Positions 33,465-43,100 of a stretch of DNA of 64,000 nucleotides are shown here, in pieces. The notes under the pieces are model-generated. The model had not been told where the DNA came from. It made no database searches and saw only the letters and a program-made list of their open reading frames with translations. Both the position numbers and the translations under genes were made by a program. Source of the DNA: an uncultured Lentisphaerota bacterium. Its GTDB lineage: Bacteria > Verrucomicrobiota > Kiritimatiellia > RFP12 > UBA1067. The stretch lies in the NCBI GenBank assembly GCA_946413265.1, contig CAMKJU010000006.1, positions 1 to 64,000 of the forward strand, given 5' to 3'. Positions within the stretch are counted from its first letter, which is position 1; every line of letters begins with the position of its first letter.

Positions 33465-33898
33465 GCGTCCACCCCACCTTCGCGCAGCTTCTTCAGCGTG
33501 GCCGAGAGCAGCGTGGAACTCGTCCCCTTCGTGCGCGGGAAGTACACCACTCGCACGCCGACGGTTGCGAACTTCGCCTCCATCTCCTTCCAGCTCGGCG
33601 TGTTGAACCAATCGTCGCCGACGAACAGCACGTCGAAGTGCAGCTTCTCCCACATCTTGAACTTGTCGAGGTCGTCCTGCGGAATCGCCGCGTCCACGTA
33701 CTTGATGGAGCGCACGATCTCAAGTCGTTCCTGGAACGGAATGACGGCCCGCTTGTGCTTGTAGGCCACAAGCTCGTCGACGGATACGCCGACGATCAAC
33801 TTGTCGCACAACCCCTTCGCGTTCTTGAGGAGGTTGAGGTGCCCGATATGGAAGAGGTCGTAGACCCCGCTCGTGTAACCGATTATTGTTCTGCTCAT
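33461..33898 (-). CDS. tagD: Glycerol-3-phosphate cytidylyltransferase (TagD-like), copy 1
   Basis: 145 residues. GYTSGVYDLFHIGHLNLLKNAK has the HIGH cytidylyltransferase motif, with VGDDWF in mid-protein and KGTSSTLL in place of the RTxGISTT loop. It would activate glycerol-3-phosphate as CDP-glycerol. The ATG lies 9 bases after a TATACT box. It overlaps the LicD start by four bases (ATGA), forming an operon tagD-licD-tagD2. The CDP-glycerol transferase lies upstream on the same strand. Confidence 0.85.
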   Translation of the reverse strand: MSRTIIGYTSGVYDLFHIGHLNLLKNAKGLCDKLIVGVSVDELVAYKHKRAVIPFQERLEIVRSIKYVDAAIPQDDLDKFKMWEKLHFDVLFVGDDWFNTPSWKEMEAKFATVGVRVVYFPRTKGTSSTLLSATLKKLREGGVDA

Positions 33899-33907
33899 GG
33901 CGGGGAT

Positions 33908-33935
33908 AGTATAGCAAAACCGTGGTATTACGCAA
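33908..33935 (-). promoter_or_regulatory. Promoter for the tagD-licD operon
   Basis: Minus strand TTGCGT (33935-33930), 16 bases, TATACT (33913-33908), preceded by TGC as in an extended -10. The -10 ends 9 bases before the ATG at 33898, leaving almost no leader. The -35 overlaps the end of the transferase gene. Confidence 0.7.
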
Positions 33936-35253
33936 ATGCTGCGTTAAGGACCGCCAGGACGGCGGAGGTGGCGTCGGGGTGGTTGACGCACACCTCCTTT
34001 GCCGCAAACGCTGCGCGGGCTTCGCGGTCGGGATCGCGTCCCGAAGCCACGTCGCGGATGAAGTCTATGACCTCGTCGTCCGTGTACGCCTTGCGCACGT
34101 GCTCCGCAAGCGTCCGCGCAAACGGCAGGAACTGCTCGTCCAGCGTCGCCTCGCTCTCAAGGAGGTAACATTGCGGACACCCCGTGTAGAAGTACTCCGC
34201 GAGGAACGAGCCGCAGTCGTGGATCAGCGCGTCAGAGTTCCGGAACGACTCGAAATAGTCGCCGCCGCGCTGGAAGACAACGTTCGGGTGCGCCTCCATC
34301 GTCCGTTCGTAGGCCGCCGTCTTCTCCGGACCCCACCACTTCGCCGTCGCGAGGCGCGGGAAGAGGAGCGGATGCGGACGGAACACGAACGTGATCTCGG
34401 GGAACATTTCCGGCAACCGCTGGAAGAGATCGGCGTTCTTGAGGAACGTGGAGAGCGCGAGCGCGCCGGGTATCTTGTCGAGCGTGTGGTGCGGACACAG
34501 CAGGATCGCCTTCCCCGCGCGCTCCCGACGCGGGATCGTCGCTAGACGGTCCATCTTCGCGTAGCCCACCGTCACCGCGTTCTCCGCGAGCAGCGGGTTC
34601 TTCTCAATGCTCATCCGACGCGTCGCCTCGTTCGAGACGAAGTAGCGCCAGGCAAAGACAATATTCGGCAGGTACGGCGTCTTCTTCTCGTTGGAGATGA
34701 AGAGCCCACCGTAGCCGTAGTAGAGGATCGCCACGAGCGAGCGAGCGGAAAGACGCTCAGTGGTGTAATCGGGCAGCGTCTGGTCTTCATAGAGGATGGT
34801 CGAGAACACCAAATCAGCGTCCAGCTTCTCCGCCTTCCCCGCATCCGGATCGTACAGCGCGCGAACCGCCTGCGGATACCGTTTGCCGAGCTCGCCAACC
34901 GTCTTTTTTAGCGTGTCCCGCAGGAAGGCTTCGCCGCGCGTGACGCGGGGCGCAACGGCAATGAAGCAGTCGTAGCGGGGATCCTCCCGCATCTTGAGGA
35001 ACACGCTCTCACCTGAGAACATCGACGCATCGCACACGAGGAAGGCCACGCGCAGACGCTCCCCGCGCGCAAGCTTTTCCCTGCACGCGGTTTCGTGCGC
35101 CGCATAGCGCGCGCGGACAACCGGCAGCATGCGCGCCAGACGATGCTCGCGCGCGGCGGCCATCCAACGGTCGCGCAGACGCCGCCGCACGCGCTTGACG
35201 GGAATCAGCGCGGTCACGAGACGGATTATTTTCACTGTCAAAGACGTTCTCAT
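33928..35253 (-). CDS. CDP-glycerol glycerophosphotransferase-like protein
   Basis: 441 residues. The C-terminal half has the TagB/TagF-type signatures: AILLCPHHTLDKIPGALALSTF, FVFRPHPLLFPRL, NVVFQRGGDYFESFRNSDALIHDCGSFLAEYFYTGCP. These are the GT-B fold CDP-glycerol binding and catalytic elements that transfer glycerol phosphate to a glycan or polymer. The N-terminus may carry a membrane-associating helix. It lies directly upstream of tagD-licD, the matching precursor genes. In a diderm the product could decorate LPS or a capsule instead of teichoic acid. I am fairly sure of the family, less of the acceptor. Confidence 0.8.
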   Translation of the reverse strand: MRTSLTVKIIRLVTALIPVKRVRRRLRDRWMAAAREHRLARMLPVVRARYAAHETACREKLARGERLRVAFLVCDASMFSGESVFLKMREDPRYDCFIAVAPRVTRGEAFLRDTLKKTVGELGKRYPQAVRALYDPDAGKAEKLDADLVFSTILYEDQTLPDYTTERLSARSLVAILYYGYGGLFISNEKKTPYLPNIVFAWRYFVSNEATRRMSIEKNPLLAENAVTVGYAKMDRLATIPRRERAGKAILLCPHHTLDKIPGALALSTFLKNADLFQRLPEMFPEITFVFRPHPLLFPRLATAKWWGPEKTAAYERTMEAHPNVVFQRGGDYFESFRNSDALIHDCGSFLAEYFYTGCPQCYLLESEATLDEQFLPFARTLAEHVRKAYTDDEVIDFIRDVASGRDPDREARAAFAAKEVCVNHPDATSAVLAVLNAAFA

Positions 35254-35270
35254 AACGGGCGGGCGGGTGG

Positions 35271-36014
35271 CTAATGCCTTTTAACGAGGAATTGCTTGAA
35301 TAGTTCGCGGAACTCGGCGCGGCCATCCTGCACTAGCAACCGCTCGGGATGGAACTGCACGCCCGCGACAGGCAAGTTGTCGCTCTCGATCGCCTCTACC
35401 ACGCCGTCCGGCGCGAAGGCGACCGCGCGGAACCCCGGCGCGAGGTCCTTCACCGCCTGGTGGTGGCTAGTGTTGACCATCAGGTTCTCCGCGCGCAGGC
35501 TCTTCGCAAGGTGCGACCCCTGTACGATCCGAATAGGATGAAGCTTCTTGCTGCGATGCGTAATCTCGCCCGGACGCTCGGAGGGGAGGTCCTGCCACAG
35601 CGTGCCGCCGAAGTAGACGTTGATCACCTGGCAGCCCCGGCAGATGCCGAAGACGGGCAGACGCCGCTTCACCGCCTCGTCGAGAAGCAGGAACTCCCAG
35701 GCGTCGCGGCGCAGGTTGACCTTCCCCAGACGCGGCGACGGCTTCGCCCCGTAGCGACGCGGCTCGACGTCCTCGCCGCCGCAGAGCAGCAGCGCGTCAA
35801 GCGGCGCGAGCATCCGCGCGACGAGCTCGCGATCTGTCTCCGCCGGCAGCACAAGCGGCGTGTTTCCCGCCGCCGCAACGGCGGCGACGTACGTTGACTG
35901 CACGCTGGCCGCGTTAGTCGTAGAGCACATGTCGGCGATGCCGACCACGAGCGGCGCAGCTCCGGCCCAAAGGCAAAAGGTTGTCACCAACACGGCAAAC
36001 AGATGCTTTTTCAT
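35271..36014 (-). CDS. Exported class I amidotransferase, gamma-glutamyl hydrolase (PuuD) type
   Basis: 247 residues from ATG 36014. A signal peptide (to about AGAAP) precedes a class I glutamine amidotransferase fold: LLCGGEDVEPRRYG, FGICRGCQVINVYFGGTLWQDL (Cys nucleophile in GxCxGxQ-type context), HHQAVKD, and VAGVQFHPE (His and Glu of the triad). Family members hydrolyse gamma-glutamyl bonds, as in gamma-glutamyl-GABA hydrolase. A signal peptide is unusual for PuuD, so this may act in the periplasm on gamma-glutamyl or cell-wall peptides. Its start overlaps the upstream gene by four bases. Confidence 0.8.
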   Translation of the reverse strand: MKKHLFAVLVTTFCLWAGAAPLVVGIADMCSTTNAASVQSTYVAAVAAAGNTPLVLPAETDRELVARMLAPLDALLLCGGEDVEPRRYGAKPSPRLGKVNLRRDAWEFLLLDEAVKRRLPVFGICRGCQVINVYFGGTLWQDLPSERPGEITHRSKKLHPIRIVQGSHLAKSLRAENLMVNTSHHQAVKDLAPGFRAVAFAPDGVVEAIESDNLPVAGVQFHPERLLVQDGRAEFRELFKQFLVKRH

Positions 36015-36298
36015 TCTGAGTCTTTCTTTGTTGTACGCGCGTCCGCACGTCGGCGCTGGCGAAACCAGAGGAAGAGACAGATTGCCGCGTAGTAGAGCGC
36101 AACGCCGGCAAGGTAAAGCGTCCACTTGGCCGGCAAATCGGAATATCCAACCTGATTCGACGCGGCGAAATCAACGCAGAACGACATCCCGACGAACACG
36201 AGCGCGGCGAGCGCGGCAAGGACGGCACGCCGACCGTAGCGCGGCGGCGTGCGCAGGGAGAGCGTTGGAGGCGCACCGCTCACTGGACATGCCCCCAA
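36011..36298 (-). CDS. Small membrane protein of unknown function
   Basis: 95 residues with two hydrophobic helices (RRAVLAALAALVFVGMSFCV and WTLYLAGVALYYAAICLFLW) and a basic C-terminus. A GTG at 36283 overlapping the RluA stop as GTGA is an equally plausible start. It overlaps the amidotransferase by four bases. No family recognised. Confidence 0.6.
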   Translation of the reverse strand: MGACPVSGAPPTLSLRTPPRYGRRAVLAALAALVFVGMSFCVDFAASNQVGYSDLPAKWTLYLAGVALYYAAICLFLWFRQRRRADARTTKKDSE

Positions 36299-37209
36299 TC
36301 AGGGTACGGCGTGCGGATTTCCATCTCGTCATTAGAGATTGGATGACGGAACGATGCCGCAAGGGCGTGGAGACAATGTCCGACCTGGTTCTCCACGGCG
36401 AACGCGCCGTAGAGTCGGTCGTTCACGATGTGCATTCCGGCGAGGGCGAGCTGGGCGCGTATCTGGTGCGTGACGCCGGTGTAGATCGTCACTTCGAGAA
36501 GCGTGCGTTCCTCGTTGCCGCAGGAGGTTCGGGCAACGGGCGTGAACTGCGTGACGGCGTGGAGCGGCGCGGCCTTCACGCGGGCGCGCGCGCGACTGAT
36601 GTCGATCATGCGGCAGAACGGCAGCGTAGGATCGTGGACAAGGTCGTTCTCCAGCGTCCCCCCCACGGCCACTGAGCCTTCGACAAGCGCGAGGTAGGTC
36701 TTCTTCACCGTCTGTGCGGCGAACTGCGCGCGGAGCGCCTCAAAAGCAACTGGCGTGCGCGCGACGAGGACGAGTCCCGAAGTATCAGCGTCGATCCGGT
36801 GCAACGCGCCGGCCATGAGCGGCTGGTCGCCCACATCGCGCACGTCGGGCCAGCGGGCTACGACGCCGTTCATCAGCGTGCCGGTCTCGCGGTAGGTGAG
36901 AGGCTGCACGGGCTGGGCGGCGGGCTTGTCGAATGCGAGCAGCGCCGCGTCCTCGAACACACACCGCACGTGTACTGCTGGATTCGGAGCAACGCGGTTG
37001 TCGCTCGCCTCGGCGAGACGGCGCACGTGGATGCGCTCGCCGCCTTGCAGTTTCTGTCCCTTGATGGCGGGGCGGCCGTTCACCGAGATGTCCCCTTCCG
37101 CGCAGGCCGCGCGACAGAACGCGCGTGTGGAAGAGGGGAAGCGGGACAACAAGGCGGCATCCAAACGGATGCCGCCTGTTTCCACGATGAAGTCTGCGTC
37201 CTCAATCAT
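36280..37209 (-). CDS. RluA-family 23S rRNA/tRNA pseudouridine synthase
   Basis: 309 residues. An S4-like N-terminus (DAALLSRFPSSTRAFCRAACAEGDISVNGRPA) is followed by the RluA catalytic motif GALHRIDADTSGLVLVAR, where the Asp in HRIDADT is the catalytic residue. KTYLALVEG and the C-terminal YTGVTHQIRAQLALAGM (HQIR motif) confirm the family. It isomerises uridine in 23S rRNA or tRNA in the cytoplasm. The start overlaps the small lipoprotein gene by 8 bases. The specific target among RluA/C/D types cannot be assigned. Confidence 0.88.
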   Translation of the reverse strand: MIEDADFIVETGGIRLDAALLSRFPSSTRAFCRAACAEGDISVNGRPAIKGQKLQGGERIHVRRLAEASDNRVAPNPAVHVRCVFEDAALLAFDKPAAQPVQPLTYRETGTLMNGVVARWPDVRDVGDQPLMAGALHRIDADTSGLVLVARTPVAFEALRAQFAAQTVKKTYLALVEGSVAVGGTLENDLVHDPTLPFCRMIDISRARARVKAAPLHAVTQFTPVARTSCGNEERTLLEVTIYTGVTHQIRAQLALAGMHIVNDRLYGAFAVENQVGHCLHALAASFRHPISNDEMEIRTPYPDWGHVQ

Positions 37210-37375
37210 GTGGATCGATCATCTGCGCCGGCAGCGGACCGAGACTCTCCCACGAGTGATTAGTCGCCCACGGCAGATCTGAATCGGCGGCAGTATCCGC
37301 GATGCATCCCGTCAAGCCGAACAGGATGAATGCGGCAAGCAGCGCCCACAGCCACTTAGTCGGTGATGACGACAT
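37202..37375 (-). CDS. Small lipoprotein, 57 residues
   Basis: A short reading frame begins MSSSPTKWLWALLAAFILF and continues to a lipobox FGLTGC (Cys24), giving a mature lipoprotein of about 34 residues (CIADTAADSDLPWATNH to PAQMIDPHD). GAGGAAGG lies just before the ATG, an excellent ribosome site. It overlaps the upstream coiled-coil gene by 20 bases and the RluA gene by 8, so it sits in a coupled operon. It falls below common gene-length cutoffs and may be missed by annotation. No known family. Confidence 0.72.
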   Translation of the reverse strand: MSSSPTKWLWALLAAFILFGLTGCIADTAADSDLPWATNHSWESLGPLPAQMIDPHD

Positions 37376-38510
37376 CGCCTTCCTCGATCACCAAAGGATC
37401 CTGCGCGAAGTCCTTCAATATCTGGGCCAGCACGAAGTTCGTGTTGGGCGTCCACTGACGCAAGCGGATCTTGCCGACGATCGTCTTGGTTTCCTTGCCG
37501 TCCGCGCCCTTTATATTACGGACCACATACATTTCATGCGGCGTCAGCGGGCTGCTGCGGTCTGCGCCGAGAAGCTCGTCCAGTGCCGAGTTCTCGAACT
37601 TGACGACAACATAGAGCTTTTCGTTGTTGACCTTCGAAATCGTGCCCTTGTTGCCGTTGGTAAGCTGTCCGCCACCCGCCGTCATGGTTCCGGGCGCACG
37701 TGGTGCGGCCGTCTGGGTCTTGAGGAGATTCGTCAGGTGCTCGACCTTCTTGCGCTCCTTTTCAAGATCCTCCTTCACGGCCTCCGTCTCATCCTTCGCG
37801 GTGGCAACCTCGTCCTTGAGCGACGTGACTTCCGTCTTGAGGTCTTCGACCTCAGCCTTAGTCTTCTGAAGCTGGTCCTCGAGGGCTGTCTTTTCGGATG
37901 TCAGCTTCTCAATTTCCTTGGCGCGCTTCTCGAGCTCGATCCTGTCCAGGCGGATCTCCTTCGGCAGCTCGTTGTAGTCTGTCACGAGTTTCTGGAGTTT
38001 CGCGCGGACGCTCGCCAGCTCCTGGCGCGTCTTGCCGAGTTTCTCGTACTGCTTGGACGCGCGGTCGGTGATGGAGTCGACAAGCTCCTGCGCCGTGCCG
38101 GGCCCCTTCGTGACGAAGCGGCCGGGATTCGCCTGGTCAGGCTGCTTGTTGCCTTCCGAGTCCAGTGCGTAGAGCTTGCGGAGCTGCGCGGCCTGCGAGT
38201 CGCCCCACTTCATGAGCTTCACGTCGGTCTTCTCGTATTCGGGATGGTAGTCCTCGAGTAGGTTCTCCGTATCGGGGTCATCGACCTCGCGCGCCTCGCG
38301 GGGGGATACGTCCTTCTTGGCCGCGAGGTTTGCGCCAGGAGTAGCATCCTCGGCCTCGATGAAGGACGAGAGCTTGACGATGCAGTTGCGAAGCTGCTCG
38401 TTGCTATCCTTCAGCAGTTCCTTCTTCTCAAACAGGTTCAACTCGAAATACAGCGCGACGCCGGCGACAGCCAGAATCACGTAGACGAGCGCGTGTACAG
38501 CCTTGTTCAT
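37356..38510 (-). CDS. Membrane-anchored coiled-coil protein of unknown function
   Basis: 384 residues. One N-terminal transmembrane helix (about 5-22) is followed by a linker and, at about residues 135-265, a strong heptad coiled coil (KRAKEIEKLTSEKTALEDQLQKTKAEVEDLKTEV). The C-terminal third (KGTISKVNNEKLYVVVKFENSALDELLG) resembles a small beta-barrel. The arrangement is like periplasmic adaptor-type or MreC-like scaffolds, though no MreC family match can be claimed. A ribosome site AAGAAGG precedes the ATG. It leads the cluster with the lipoprotein and RluA genes. Confidence 0.72.
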   Translation of the reverse strand: MNKAVHALVYVILAVAGVALYFELNLFEKKELLKDSNEQLRNCIVKLSSFIEAEDATPGANLAAKKDVSPREAREVDDPDTENLLEDYHPEYEKTDVKLMKWGDSQAAQLRKLYALDSEGNKQPDQANPGRFVTKGPGTAQELVDSITDRASKQYEKLGKTRQELASVRAKLQKLVTDYNELPKEIRLDRIELEKRAKEIEKLTSEKTALEDQLQKTKAEVEDLKTEVTSLKDEVATAKDETEAVKEDLEKERKKVEHLTNLLKTQTAAPRAPGTMTAGGGQLTNGNKGTISKVNNEKLYVVVKFENSALDELLGADRSSPLTPHEMYVVRNIKGADGKETKTIVGKIRLRQWTPNTNFVLAQILKDFAQDPLVIEEGDVVITD

Positions 38511-38644
38511 GTTGTTTTCTACCTTCTTTAGGACAGTTTTTTGGGCCGCGCAAACCTAGTCCGCGCAGTCACGGTTGAATAGGATAGTAGAAATCTGCGA
38601 CAATGGCAACAGTAAAATGTAAAAAAGTTTTGCCGAGGTCTGGA

Positions 38645-40144
38645 TCACTTCAGCGCGATTCCGCCTCCAAGCGCCTTGTAGAGGGAGATCAGGCTGGTCG
38701 TAATCTTGCCTCTGCTGATGGTCAAAGACTCCTCGAGGGTAAGCAGCGAGCGCTGTGCGTCGAGCACGTTGTTGAAGTCTTTGAGGCCGTTTTGGTAGAG
38801 GTCCTGCGAGATGTTGACAGCGTCCTGCGCGGCCTTCACGGCGTCCTCCAGGGATTGGTAGCGGTGATACTCCTGCGTGTAGGAACTGTAGGCATTGCGC
38901 GCCTCGCCGTAGGCATTCTGCACGGCGAGCTCGTACTTCAGCGCGGCCTCGGACATCTTCGACTCGGCGGACCTCATGGCCGCGATGAGGTTGCCGCCCT
39001 GGAAGATCGGCCAGCGGAAGGCCGGGCCGATGGAGCCCATGAAAGCGTCGCGGCGGAAGAACTTGTTGGCGTCGATGCTGTCGAGTCCGATGGAGCCGTT
39101 GATGTAGAACTTCGGGAAGAACTGTGCCTTGGCCACGCCGACGGAGGCAACCTGCGCGGCGAGCGAGCGCTCGGCGGCGCGCACGTCGGGACGGCGGCGT
39201 ATCACGTCGAGCGGGATGGCGGCGACGCGCTGCGGCACGATGAGCCAGTCGCGCGCGGGCAGCGGGCGGAGCTCGTCGTGGAGTGCGCCCGGCATCTTGC
39301 CTGCGAGGATCGCGATCGCGTTCATGTACTGCTCCGCGCTCGCGTGGAGGTTCGGTAGCGAGGCGCGTGTCTGCTCGACGTTGTACTTCGCCTGCTTGAC
39401 GGCGAGCTCGTCGCCGATGCCGCTGTCGAGGCGCGACTTGAGGATGTCGTACGTCTCGCTCTGTAGCTTGAGGTTCGCGCGCGCCACCTTGAGTCGCTCC
39501 TGGACCGTGCGCAGTTCCACGTAGGTGCTGGCGATTTCGGCAGTGAGCGACACCCAGGCGTCGTCGAGCGAGCAGGCGGTCGCGTCGAGCTGGGCCTCCG
39601 CCGACTCGTACTGGCGGCGCGTGCCGCCGAAGACGTCGATTTCCCACGACGCGTCGAAGCCGCTGTTCCAGTGGTCGCCGTGGTAGGCCGTGCCGCTGCC
39701 GCCGCGCGAGCTCGTGAAGCCGTGCGCGCCAGAGCGCGTGTAGGTGCCGTCCATCGTGATGCTCGGCAGGAACGCTGCGCGCGCTCCCACGAGCGTCCAC
39801 CGCGCCTGGACGAGTCGTTCCTGCGCCATGAGGAAGGAGAGGTTGTTGGATACCGCAGTGTCGACGAGATCCGTCAGGACGTCGTCGTTGAACTGCGTCC
39901 ACCACGACTTTATCGACTCTGCGGAGATTTCCTTTCGCGTGTCGTCCTTCCCTTCGGCAGGTTTCAGCTCGCCGGTCTCGGTCTTGTTCGTCGTCGGGTA
40001 CCCGGCGTCGGGCAACGTCACGTCGGCGGCCTTGACTTCCGGCTCCTTGTAGTCCGGACCCACGGCCCAGCCCTTGCATCCGGCCACGGCCAGCGCAAGC
40101 GCGCACAGCGCGGCGCCACCGATGAAGCATGTCTCTCGTATCAT
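38645..40144 (-). CDS. NodT/OprM-type outer-membrane efflux lipoprotein
   Basis: 499 residues. Signal plus lipobox LAVAGC at residue 23, then GPDYKEPEV, the mark of NodT/OprM outer-membrane factors. Two OEP repeats follow, with NNLSFLMAQERLVQARWTLVGARAAFLPSI and RPDVRAAERSLAAQVASVGVAKAQFFPKFYINGSIGLDSI as the helical and strand elements. It forms the outer-membrane channel of an RND tripartite pump. It is 20 bases from the inner-membrane pump gene and ends the operon. Confidence 0.9.
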   Translation of the reverse strand: MIRETCFIGGAALCALALAVAGCKGWAVGPDYKEPEVKAADVTLPDAGYPTTNKTETGELKPAEGKDDTRKEISAESIKSWWTQFNDDVLTDLVDTAVSNNLSFLMAQERLVQARWTLVGARAAFLPSITMDGTYTRSGAHGFTSSRGGSGTAYHGDHWNSGFDASWEIDVFGGTRRQYESAEAQLDATACSLDDAWVSLTAEIASTYVELRTVQERLKVARANLKLQSETYDILKSRLDSGIGDELAVKQAKYNVEQTRASLPNLHASAEQYMNAIAILAGKMPGALHDELRPLPARDWLIVPQRVAAIPLDVIRRRPDVRAAERSLAAQVASVGVAKAQFFPKFYINGSIGLDSIDANKFFRRDAFMGSIGPAFRWPIFQGGNLIAAMRSAESKMSEAALKYELAVQNAYGEARNAYSSYTQEYHRYQSLEDAVKAAQDAVNISQDLYQNGLKDFNNVLDAQRSLLTLEESLTISRGKITTSLISLYKALGGGIALK

Positions 40145-40164
40145 TTCCTTTCTCCTTTTCTAAA

Positions 40165-43100
40165 TCAGATCCTGGCCTTCAGCTCGCGGCGGCGGCGCGC
40201 GCGCGCCGACAGGTATTCGAAGAAGCGCTTGACCCTCTCGCGCCATGTCTGGAAGAGCGCGTAGAGGCCAGGCACCAGCAGGATGCCGAACACGACCGAC
40301 GCGAACATTCCCCAGAACTCGGTCGTGCCGAGGTGGTTGCGGCTCGCGGCGCCCGCGCCGGTTGCGATCATCATGGGGAGCGTGCCGAGGAGCGTGGTGA
40401 GCGCCGTCATCAGCAACGCGCGCAGACGCTCGCCTGCGGCCGCGCCCGCCGCATCCACGATGGAGTAGCCCTCGTTCTCGCGCTTGTCCTTCGCGAACTC
40501 CACGAGCAGGATGGCGTTCTTGGAGGCGAGTCCCACGAGGAGCACGAGTCCGAGCTGCGCGTATATCGATAGCGCGAACGGCTTGCCCGTGGCGAAGATG
40601 CCCCAGTACTTGAGGCCCAGGAGCGCGCCGAACACAGCCACGAAGATGGAGAGCATCACCGGCATCGGGATCGTCCAGCTCTCGTACTGCGCGACGAGGA
40701 ACAGATAGCCGAAGAGCACCGCGAGCAGGATGAGCGGCGCGGCCGTGCCCTCGTTGCGCTGCTCCTGGTAGGAGAGCGCGGCCCAGTCGTAGCCGAAGCC
40801 GTCCGGCAGCTCGGCCTTGAACAGGTCGCGCAGCTCGTTCATCACGAGGCCCGACGGCACGCCGGGCTTCGGCAAGATGGTGAGCTGGGCGGTCACGTAT
40901 TTGTCGCGCGTGTTGATGGCGCGGGGACCGAGTTCGTGCGTGATCGTGCCGAGGGAGCCGACAGGCACCATCGCGCCGGTGTCGGAACGCACGTAGAGGC
41001 GCTCCACCGCCTCGGGCGTGTCACGGGCGGACGCCTCGGCGGCAACCGTCACGCGGTTCACCTGCGTGCCGAGGTTCACGTCGTTCACGTAGCGCGAGCC
41101 GAGGTAGTTCTGGAGCGTCGCGTAGATCGTCGCCACGGGCACGTGGAACATCTCCGTCTTCTCGCGGTTGAGGTTGAACTTCAGGTGGGGCGTCTTCGCG
41201 TTGTAGCCGGAGAACGCCATCAGCACGTTCGGGTTCGCGTTGATCTTCGCGAGAAGCTTGTTCTTCACCTCGTCCATCTTCATCGGGTCGGCTTCCGCCT
41301 TGTCCTGGATGTGCACGGAGATTCCGTTCGCCATGCCGAGTCCGGGGATGGCGGGCGGCATGAACACCTGCCACTTCGGCTCCGGCACCGCCGCGAGCAG
41401 CCCCTGGATCTTGCCGACAAGCATGGCGGCGTGCTGTTCCGGCAGCGGACGCTTGTCCCAGCCCTTGAGGTCGATGATGAGCGTGGTCTGGTTCTCGCCG
41501 CGTCCGCCGATCATGCCCCATCCTGTGATAGTGAGGACGCTCTCCACCTCTGGCAGCGTACGCAGCAGGTCGACGGCGCGCAGGGCGGCGTCGCGGCTGC
41601 GGTCGCGCGCGGTGCCCTCGGGCATCTCCATAGAAGCGAAGACCACGCGCTGGTCCTCGTCAGGAAGGAACGCGGTCTGCGTCTTGGTGAAGAGCGACAC
41701 GGTCACGAGGACAGTGAGCAAAAGGAGGACGCCCGCGAGGAAGATGCGGCTTGCGAGCCACTTCGCGGCCGTGACGAACAGTCCCTTGAACTTCTCGACG
41801 GCCCAGTTGAACCAGGCGAGGGGACCGTGCTTGTACGGACGCGACTCGCGCAGGATGAGCGAGCAGAGAGCCGGCGCGAGCGTGAGCGCGCACAGCGTGG
41901 AGAAGCACACAGCGGCGGAGAGCGTGACGGAGAACTGCTGGTAGATGCGGCCCGTGATGCCGCTCATGAAGCCGACGGGCACGAAGATGCCGAGGAGCAC
42001 GAGCGTCGTCGCGATGACGGCGCTCGTCACGTCGCTCATCGCCTGGATCGTCGCCTCCTTCGCGTTGAGGCCGCGCGTCTCGATGAGGAACTGCACGCGC
42101 TCGACCACGACGATGCAGTCGTCCACCACCACGCCGATCGCGAGCACCAGACCGAACAGCGTGAGGATGTTGATCGTGTAGCCGAGAATGGCCATGAGGA
42201 TGAACGTTGAGCAGAGCGAGACGGGGATCGTTAGGCACGGGATGAGCGTGGCGCGCCAGTCCTGCAGGAAGAGGTAGCACACGAGCACCACGAGGCCGAA
42301 CGTGATGGCGAGCGTCATCACGATTTCCTTCACGCACATGCGCACGTAGTCGGTGGCGTCGTACGGGGTGATCCACTCCAGGTCGTCGGGGAACGACTGC
42401 GCGAGGCGGTCCATCTCCTTCTGGATCTGGTTCATCGTGGCGATGGCGTTCGCGCCGGGCTTCTGCTGGAGGGCTACGGACACGGCGTTGCCGCCGTTGA
42501 ACTGTCCGGTGAACATGTAGTTTTGCTCGCCGATCTCCGTGCGCGCGATGTCCTTGAGCTTCACGATGCCGCCCTTGTCGTCGCGTCGGATGACGATTTC
42601 GTTGAACTCCTCGGGCTTCATCAGTCGGCCCTTGGCGGTGAGGGTGTAGACCTTCGCGCCGTGCGCGGGAATTGGCGACGCGCCCACGGCGCCGACAGAC
42701 GCCTGCACGTTCTGGCGCGTAACTGCCGCGATCACTTCCTCAGAGTTTATGCCCTGCGCGGCCATGCGGTCGGGGTCCATCCACACGCGCATCGAGAGGC
42801 GCGGACCGTAGACCGTGGCCTCGCCCACGCCGGGGATGCGCAGCAGCACGGGCTGGATGTTGCCGTAGATGTAGTCGCTGATCTGAAGGCGCGACATCGT
42901 GCCCTTCGGCGAGCGGAGGCAGATGACGCCGAGCATGTCCTCTGCCTGCGCGCGGATGCGCCCGCCAAGCTGCTTCACCTCGGTCGGCAGCTTCGCCTCG
43001 GCCTGCGCCACGCGGTTCTGCACCTTGACCATGTCCATGTCGCGGTCCGACTCCACCTCGAAGGACACCTGCAGCTGGTAGTCGCCGGTGTCGGAGCAGG

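Noticed and set aside
38556-40130. 524-codon frame overlapping the outer-membrane channel gene on the same strand
   Set aside because: It is an out-of-frame shadow of the NodT-type gene; the product is an Arg/Gly-rich low-complexity string with no domain.
40936-42210. 424-codon plus-strand frame within the RND pump gene
   Set aside because: Antisense shadow of AcrB-type coding sequence.
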